Assembly: GCA_903871875.1 (NCBI GenBank)
Contig: CAIQIR010000149.1
Span: 1 to 64,000 of the forward strand
Origin: an uncultured Schlesneria sp.
GTDB lineage: Bacteria > Planctomycetota > Planctomycetia > Planctomycetales > Planctomycetaceae
DNA length: 64,000 bases
Reading direction: 5' to 3'
Program-made: the position numbers and the translations under genes
In this document: positions 58,670-64,000 of the stretch, one piece after another
How the letters are laid out: each line of letters starts with the position of its first letter
Numbering within the stretch: position 1 is the stretch's first letter
Notes under the pieces: model-generated
What the model saw: the letters and a program-made list of their open reading frames with translations, nothing else
Told to the model about the DNA's origin: nothing
The model's database searches: none

Positions 58670-59786
58670 CGACACAGGCTCAACCACGCCCGAACAATTC
58701 CTGACGTTGATTCGTCAACAGCGACGGGGCCGGCTGAAAATTTATCTCGGCTTCGCCGCCGGCGTCGGCAAAACCTATGAAATGCTGCAAGAAAGTCAGC
58801 GTCTGAAGGCGCGCGGCGTTGACGTGGTGATTGGTGTGGTCGAAACGCATGGCCGTGCCGATACCGCAGCCCAGATTCTCCAATTGGAGCAAGTCCCGCG
58901 TCGTAAAATTGAATATCGTGGCGTCGTCGTCGAAGAAATGGATCTGGACGCCATTCTGACCCGAAGCCCGGCGGTCGTACTCGTCGACGAATTGGCGCAC
59001 ACGAACGCCCCTGGCAGCCGTAACTCAAAACGTTATCAGGATGTCGAGGAATTGTTGCGAGCGGGGATCAATGTCATTAGCACGCTCAACATCCAACACC
59101 TGGAAAGCCTGTATGACATGGTCGAAAAGGCGACCGGAGTAAAGGTCAAAGAACGGATTCCCGACTACATCGTGGGGCTGGCCGATCAATTGATTAACGT
59201 GGATTTGTCGGCGGAAGATCTGCGCGAGCGGCTTTCGGCCGGAAAGATCTATCCTGCGGAACGAATCGATCGAGCATTGGAAAGCTTCTTCACTCAGGCC
59301 AACTTGACCCGGTTACGCGAATTCGCCCTGCACGAGATCGCCCATCGACTGGACCAACGACTGACTGACACAGAAACGACTCAACCCAGCACAAATCGCA
59401 TCATGGTTTGCCTGAGCTCGCGCGGGCCCAATGTCGATCACCTGGTCCGTAAAACGGCCCGCATGGCCGATCGATTGAGCGCGCCGTGGTACGCCGTCTA
59501 CATTCAAACCCCAAAGGAAGATGTGACCCGCATCCCTGCCGCACTGCAGCGTAAAATCAGCAATAACTTGGCGCTCGTCCAGCAACTCGGCGGAACTCAA
59601 ATGACGTTTAAAGGAGCCGACGTGGTCAGCACGATGGCAGCCTTCGCTAAAGAATATAGTATTTCGCACATTGTGATCGGTCGGTCGCGGCAACCATGGT
59701 ACCGACGCTGGTTCGGTCAATCCGTACAGTAACGGCTGATTCAAGCGGTGCCGGAAGTCGATGTCCTGGTCGCCGGAAATCCCTGA
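58662..59786 (+). pseudogene. kdpD: Stand-alone KdpD sensor (KdpD + Usp domains) interrupted by a late stop
   Basis: The KdpD N-terminal domain comprises residues 1 to about 225 (GFAAGVGKTYEMLQ with Walker A, VVETHGRADT, VVLVDELAHTNAPGS, INVISTLNIQHLESLYD). A Usp-like domain follows (RIMVCLSSRGPNVDHLV ... ISHIVIGRSRQPWYRRWFG). There is no histidine kinase part; that is encoded by the separate gene upstream. A TAA at 59730-59732 ends the frame after 356 codons, but the same frame continues with RLIQAVPEVDVLVAGNP to a stop at 59784-59786, matching how KdpD Usp domains normally end. A single base change, for example GAA to TAA, would explain it. GTG 58662 has GGAGG 8 bases upstream. The shortened protein may be partly functional. 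Confidence 0.8.
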
Positions 59787-59888
59787 CGGGGTTACTGCGA
59801 CTCGCCAGGAATTCCATTGGTCGCAGTTCGACACGAAACAATTTACCCACCGCGCTCATCCGTGACGGTCCACTGCAAGCAACCACCT

Positions 59889-60239
59889 TCAAACGATTCT
59901 TGGTGATTGCTTCACGAACCGCCCCGATTTGGGCCCACGGTTAATTTGAGCGGCCCTTTCAAACAACCGTCGACGGATTTCGAATCCTCGCGAGACTTCT
60001 CGGACAAACCCGACGGCCATACCGATGGTGAATCCGATGGCCGCATAGTATCCGGCCATCGAAAGCAATTCCGAATGCGATAGCTGATTACGAGCCTGCG
60101 CGCCGAAACCACCAAGCACCGTCCCGTACAACATACCGCAAACCGCACACAGTACCGCATCAGCGAACGTGACACGAACGACGTGATTTCCTAACACGAT
60201 CAACTTGCGGCACACCCGATTCGACAAAAAAACATTCAT
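59889..60239 (-). CDS. Small membrane protein, unknown function
   Basis: This predicted membrane protein of 116 residues begins MNVFLSNRVCRKLIVLG. Hydrophobic segments lie at about 23-43 (VVRVTFADAVLCAVCGMLYGTVLGGFG) and 59-78 (LLSMAGYYAAIGFTIGMAVGFV), followed by a basic C-terminal tail. The ribosome site GGGAGGAG 5 bases before the ATG supports the gene. I recognise no family. It converges with the kdpD-like gene and is not obviously part of its operon. Confidence 0.7.
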   Translation of the reverse strand: MNVFLSNRVCRKLIVLGNHVVRVTFADAVLCAVCGMLYGTVLGGFGAQARNQLSHSELLSMAGYYAAIGFTIGMAVGFVREVSRGFEIRRRLFERAAQINRGPKSGRFVKQSPRIV

Positions 60240-60669
60240 GGCATCTCCTCCCGTCCGAGACAATTGCGTGTGCCTAAAACCTTGCTTTTTTATTAGCAAA
60301 CACCGGACCGAGAAGCCCTCACATGCCCTAAACGGTTTCTGGATCGAACGATAGACAATTGACTGGATTTCGAAGGAGTGAAGGGACACTGCAAGTTGCC
60401 TGAGCGTTCGTGCAAAATGCCCTCAGTTTTGGGAGAATTTCCCCGCCTTTCTGACAGCACAACAAGCAGCAGACTCCCCCTTGTTGGCGTGTGATTCGAC
60501 CCGACGCGATTCCATCTGATCGATCAACGAAATTCTTAGAATCAACAAGTAACCCATTGTCGACACGGCAGACCTAGGTGTATTCTGTCCATCATCACAG
60601 ACGCATTTTGGTACACCACAACCCGATTTCGGTCTCAATACAGATGATGTAAGTTTTCGGAGACTCCTC
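60240..60669. promoter_or_regulatory. Divergent intergenic region, small membrane protein / kinase
   Basis: This 430-base region has no convincing gene. It must carry the promoters of the two flanking divergent genes. I see GGAGA 6 bases before the kinase ATG and GGGAGGAG before the membrane-protein ATG, but no confident -35/-10 pair. Confidence 0.4.
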
Positions 60670-61815
60670 ATGGTTGTCTCAGTTGCTGGCTTTCTCAAGC
60701 ATCTCAGTGACAGCGGAATCCTGTCGTCCGACGATTTGTCGGCGTTAGAGTCCCGGTTGACGCGGGAAAACCGACGCCAGGACGCGCAGTATCTGGCTCG
60801 CGAGTTAGTTCTCTCAAAAAAGCTGACTCAATTTCAGGCCAACGCTCTTTACGATACGAACCCTTCGCCGCTGATCTTGGGCAATTACATCTTGCAGGAA
60901 GAGATCGGAACCGGCGGAATGGGCGTGGTCTACAAAGCACGCCATCGTCGGATGAAACGGGCGGTCGCCGTCAAAGTCCTGTCAGCCAAAGGAAGTCAAT
61001 CGGCGAGTGTGGTCAAGCGATTTCTTCGCGAGGTCGAAGCGGCGGCCAAACTGATGCATCCGAATATTGTCGCCGCCTACGATGCTGACGAAATCAACGG
61101 AGTCCCCTTCCTGGCGATGGAATACGTCGAAGGGATCGATCTGGCGATCCACGTCAAAGAGAACGGTGCGATGCACTACAAGCAGGCACTGGATTGTTTG
61201 CTGCAAGCCGCCCGCGGACTTAAACATGCACATCAGCAGGGCATCATCCATCGCGACATCAAGCCGGCCAATATCCTTCTCGATAGGCACGGTACGATCA
61301 AAATTCTCGACATGGGTTTGGCTCGATTCCAAGAGGGCAATTCCCCCCTGTCGGCCGCCGAAACGGCGGATTCGCTGGAAAAATCCGCGATCACTCTCAC
61401 CGGCAGCATTGTCGGAACCGTCGACTTTATGTCTCCCGAGCAGGCGATCGATTCCAACAATGCCGATCACCTGTCGGATATCTACAGCCTGGGAGCCACC
61501 TTTTATTTTCTCGTCACCGGAAAGCCGATGTTCGAGTTCAACAATTTGATGGACCGAATCCTGGCACACCGCGATTTACCGCGGCCTTCGATCTGCGCAA
61601 CCAATCGCGAGATCCCGCCGCAAATCGACACGATCTTTCATCGAATGGTGGCGATACAGAAAGAAGATCGATACCCCTCAATGGGCAAAGTCATTCAGGA
61701 TCTGACTAACTGGCGAAAAGTAAGAGCCACTCGCCCGACGTCACCAAAGCCCAAAAAATCGAACGTCAACACGAAGATCATTGATGCCATCTTCGAGGAA
61801 GATCACGACGATTGA
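60670..61815 (+). CDS. Soluble Ser/Thr protein kinase
   Basis: This kinase of 381 residues has a roughly 70-residue N-terminal helical domain (FLKHLSDSGILSSDDLSALE) of the kind seen before planctomycete kinases. The kinase domain is at about 75-335: IGTGGMGVVYKA, VAVKVL lysine, IIHRDIKPANILL, ILDMGLARF and GTVDFMSPEQAID. The activation segment starts with DMG rather than DFG. There is no membrane helix or C-terminal sensor, and the tail is short and basic, so it is probably cytoplasmic and signals through partners. The ATG at 60670 has GGAGA upstream. It converges with the ABC-2 operon. Confidence 0.92.
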   Translation: MVVSVAGFLKHLSDSGILSSDDLSALESRLTRENRRQDAQYLARELVLSKKLTQFQANALYDTNPSPLILGNYILQEEIGTGGMGVVYKARHRRMKRAVAVKVLSAKGSQSASVVKRFLREVEAAAKLMHPNIVAAYDADEINGVPFLAMEYVEGIDLAIHVKENGAMHYKQALDCLLQAARGLKHAHQQGIIHRDIKPANILLDRHGTIKILDMGLARFQEGNSPLSAAETADSLEKSAITLTGSIVGTVDFMSPEQAIDSNNADHLSDIYSLGATFYFLVTGKPMFEFNNLMDRILAHRDLPRPSICATNREIPPQIDTIFHRMVAIQKEDRYPSMGKVIQDLTNWRKVRATRPTSPKPKKSNVNTKIIDAIFEEDHDD

Positions 61816-61946
61816 TGAATCGATCTTCGTCCGCAACCGGCAATGGCATCGGCCAGGTTTGGACGGTCGTGTGGCTCGCAAGCCGTTCGTCACGCGGGCG
61901 GCCGATCAAAGTCGGAGATTTACCCGCGATCAGCCAAGACAACGGC

Positions 61947-62744
61947 TCAAGTATCCGAATCGGCCGACGAAGAAAACTCCCTGGCTCGAAGTACGACAAC
62001 CGCCGCGGCCACGAGAACGAACGTCAGACACACTAGTGTCACAATGTGATGCCAGGGCGGTTCGGTTCCGATCAATGCCATTGCGCCCGATTCACGGGTA
62101 TTGAAGACATTCAAATCGCACCAATTCGCCGCCAGGGCTCGCAATCGATATTGAACGGTCATCTTGTTGATGACGGCGGGGATGAAACTGACCACCAATT
62201 CAAACACCAACGTATAGGCCACCGCCACGACCATCGCTCGCCGAGGGAAGATGACTCCCAACAGCAGATAAATTGCCGCGTAGGCGGGGCACGACAGAAA
62301 CACTAATCCCGACAGAGCCCGCCAGACTCGCCAACTATCCCCTGTGCCCGTGAGCGGGACGGCAATCGTCAGGCCGACCAGCGCCGGCGGAATCACCCAG
62401 GTGACCGCCGCCAGATATTTGCCCAACAGCACTGCCGTCGCGCCATGGGGACGCACCGCCAGATAAACCCAACTTCGCCGCTCCAGTTCCGAGGAGATCG
62501 CCGGTGTCGTCCACAGCAGCGTTCCCAGCATCGCGACGAGCATCGGAACCAGGGCAAACAGCAACCAGGTCGACAGATGACGCCATAGCCCTTCGGGACC
62601 GTTTTCATGATTCACTGCGGTAAAACGAACCAACCCCGCGATGAAAACCGGAAATGCGGCCAGCACCAGCCACCAGGCTTTTCGCGGCAACGTCAGTGCT
62701 CGCTTCCATTCAAAGGAAAAGACCGCGACCACGCTTCCGATCAC
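61947..62744 (-). CDS. ABC-2 type transporter permease
   Basis: This membrane protein of 265 residues has about six helices, for example AWWLVLAAFPVFIAGLVRF, WLLFALVPMLVAMLGTLL, WVIPPALVGLTIAVPLTG, AYAAIYLLLGVIF and LVCLTFVLVAAAVVVLRA. The segment SSELERRSWVYLAVRPHG is typical of ABC-2 permeases just after the first helices. The GTG start at 62744 overlaps the ATPase stop by 4 bases (GTGA), with GAGG upstream, so it is translationally coupled. It pairs with the ATPase gene next to it and probably forms an exporter. The substrate is unknown. Confidence 0.9.
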   Translation of the reverse strand: MIGSVVAVFSFEWKRALTLPRKAWWLVLAAFPVFIAGLVRFTAVNHENGPEGLWRHLSTWLLFALVPMLVAMLGTLLWTTPAISSELERRSWVYLAVRPHGATAVLLGKYLAAVTWVIPPALVGLTIAVPLTGTGDSWRVWRALSGLVFLSCPAYAAIYLLLGVIFPRRAMVVAVAYTLVFELVVSFIPAVINKMTVQYRLRALAANWCDLNVFNTRESGAMALIGTEPPWHHIVTLVCLTFVLVAAAVVVLRAREFSSSADSDT

Positions 62745-63667
62745 AGTTCACCTCGATGCATCTTCATCAATGAATTGAACAATGCCTGCAACGATTCATC
62801 CGCCGACCGCATCTCCGTCACCTTGACGTTCGACTCCGCCAGCCAAACCGGCAACTGCTCGTACAGTCGCTGCGGTTGCTGGGTCGCCACCGTCAGCAGG
62901 CCTTCTACGATTCGCACCGAATCGGCCACGCGTTCGCCCATCAAGCGCGAGGCCAGACAATACGGATCCGAACATTTTAATTCGATTTCGTTGGGCAGTC
63001 CGACCATCATCGTATGGACTTCTTCGGCCGTCCCCGATGCCAGCAACCGGCCACCACAAATCAACAGAAACGAGTGCGTGATCGATTCGATCTCGTGCAA
63101 CAGATGACTGGCGAATAGCAGACTTTTCCCCTGTCCGATCCAATCCCGCAGGACGTTGGTCAATTCGTGCCGCCCGATCGGATCTAATCCATTAAACGGC
63201 TCATCCAAAATCAAAAACTCGGGATTGTGAGCAATCGCCTGAGCCAGCTTGGTTCGTTGCCGCATTCCTCGTGAATAACTGGAAATCGGACGATTCATCG
63301 CCGCTTCCATTCCTACGAGAGCCAGCGAGGACTTTGCCGCCGAATCGGCCTCATGGACGGTCATACCGTGCAGCCGCTGCAGGTAGCGAACCCAGTCGTA
63401 TCCCGTCACATCGGAATACATCCCTTCGCCACCAGGACAATAACCCAGTTGCCGAAAAAGTCGCGCATTGTTGCGGGGAGAGCGGCCCAGAATCCGAACG
63501 GTTCCTAAGGTGGGGCGAAGTTGCCCCGTAATCAGGTTCAACAGCGTCGACTTCCCCGAACCATTCGGTCCCAATAACCCGTAAGCACCCGGTTCCAGCG
63601 TCAACGTGAAATCATTGACCCCAATGACCTTGCCATACAGCTTTGTGACATTTTTCAATTCAATCAT
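62741..63667 (-). CDS. ABC transporter ATP-binding protein
   Basis: This ABC-2 exporter ATPase has about 308 residues. Walker A is GLLGPNGSGKSTLLNLI near 32. The Q-loop region is QLGYCPGGEGMYSDVTGYDW. The signature is SSYSRGMRQRTKLAQAI near 128, and Walker B FLILDEPFNGLDPIGR is near 150, with H-loop FASHLLHEIES. The C-terminal 80 residues form the regulatory extension common in DrrA/CcmA-like ATPases. ATG 63667 (MIELKN) is preferred to an upstream TTG. The gene is coupled to the permease gene at 61947 and preceded by another permease-like gene at the edge. Confidence 0.93.
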   Translation of the reverse strand: MIELKNVTKLYGKVIGVNDFTLTLEPGAYGLLGPNGSGKSTLLNLITGQLRPTLGTVRILGRSPRNNARLFRQLGYCPGGEGMYSDVTGYDWVRYLQRLHGMTVHEADSAAKSSLALVGMEAAMNRPISSYSRGMRQRTKLAQAIAHNPEFLILDEPFNGLDPIGRHELTNVLRDWIGQGKSLLFASHLLHEIESITHSFLLICGGRLLASGTAEEVHTMMVGLPNEIELKCSDPYCLASRLMGERVADSVRIVEGLLTVATQQPQRLYEQLPVWLAESNVKVTEMRSADESLQALFNSLMKMHRGEL

Positions 63668-63726
63668 TGAAATCAATGCTCATGTTGTTTCTCACGAAGA
63701 AAATCAATTCGATCGCCAACAGTTCG

Positions 63727-64000
63727 TTAAACTCGCATCGGAGCCGAGATTCGATGAAAGAGAACCGCCAGCGACGCCGTCGCGACGACGATCAAGATCG
63801 TGATCGACACCATCACATCCTGCAATTCCGAGAAACCAAACACCCAATTCTGCACGCGGCCCAAGGTGTGATACAGCGACAAATGTGTCCAGACGGATTC
63901 ATGGTCAGAGATCACCTCACCATGCCGATGAAACTGCTGTTCCGCGTTAAACGCTTCCGCAGACGAGACCGCTCCATAAGTGAACCAACTTAGAATCCAA
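63727..64000 (-). CDS. Partial membrane protein, probable second ABC-2 permease (C-terminus)
   Basis: A minus-strand frame is open to the window edge and gives at least 91 residues. A last transmembrane helix (VMVSITILIVVATASLAVLF) is followed by HRISAPMRV, an ending common for permease subunits encoded beside ABC ATPases in planctomycetes. It lies 59 bases upstream of the ATPase gene on the same strand, so it is likely the first visible gene of the operon. The N-terminal part is outside the window. Confidence 0.65.
   Translation of the reverse strand, partial: WILSWFTYGAVSSAEAFNAEQQFHRHGEVISDHESVWTHLSLYHTLGRVQNWVFGFSELQDVMVSITILIVVATASLAVLFHRISAPMRV

Noticed and set aside
1-64000. CRISPR array, insertion sequences, phage genes, rRNA
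   Set aside because: No regularly spaced direct repeats, transposase motifs, phage structural genes or rRNA sequence were recognised on either strand.

Overview
The window is a chromosomal segment from a planctomycete, most likely order Planctomycetales. The genus is not determined. The signs are a PSCyt1/DUF1549/DUF1553 cytochrome protein, three Ser/Thr kinases of the types common in this phylum, an ECF-type sigma factor overlapping a kinase gene, a fused aroDE gene, a long low-complexity repeat protein with an LEPR-XLL-like N-terminus, and a moderately high G+C content. Most genes are housekeeping or signalling. I saw no phage, transposon, CRISPR array, tRNA or rRNA.

Layout. 0.3-9.6 kb: a CE15-like esterase, thiC, ftsH and a GT2 glycosyltransferase on the minus strand, a DUF4432 (aldose-epimerase-like) gene on plus, and a GT4 glycosyltransferase on minus. 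9.9-13.7 kb: sigma factor, membrane Ser/Thr kinase with a zinc-finger-like N-terminus, and a secreted coiled-coil protein with a secretin-N-like domain, probably one operon. 14.0-25.5 kb: the PSD1-type protein, mutL, aroDE, gyrA (TTG start, acidic insertion) and an OleC-like AMP ligase. 25.6-30.4 kb: a secreted pectate-lyase-like protein divergent from a TAT-exported propeller-like protein, then a small alpha/beta hydrolase. 30.4-34.4 kb: a hybrid histidine kinase followed by a AAA+ ATPase with a winged-helix-like N-terminus. 35.2-38.2 kb: a small SH3-like protein, dapB, sufS and an orphan. 38.6-41.9 kb: tadA-tadB-tadC without a pilin or outer-membrane partner. 42.5-44.7 kb: glmS and csrA, converging on a strong terminator. 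45.4-48.9 kb: a 1115-residue tandem-repeat surface protein ending at a near-perfect terminator. 49.0-54.1 kb: a membrane Ser/Thr kinase with a Cache-like sensor, an unknown protein and a SNF2-family ATPase. 54.3-59.8 kb: a degraded Kdp potassium locus. 59.9-64.0 kb: a small membrane protein, a soluble Ser/Thr kinase and an ABC-2 exporter operon cut by the window edge.

The most informative observation is the Kdp region. kdpC on the minus strand is broken by frameshifts. A divergent operon encodes an NtrC-type sigma54 regulator, a histidine kinase and a stand-alone KdpD sensor. The KdpD sensor has an in-frame TAA after which recognisable KdpD sequence continues for 17 codons. kdpA and kdpB are absent from the window. 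This looks like a potassium-uptake system in decay, whose regulators use sigma54 rather than the classical KdpE. Other points worth following are the 136-residue super-repeat of the surface protein, the acidic insertion in GyrA, the histidine kinase/AAA+ ATPase pair, the SNF2 gene pair, the discoidin-like insertion in the PSD1 protein, and a G9 tract between two candidate tadA starts.
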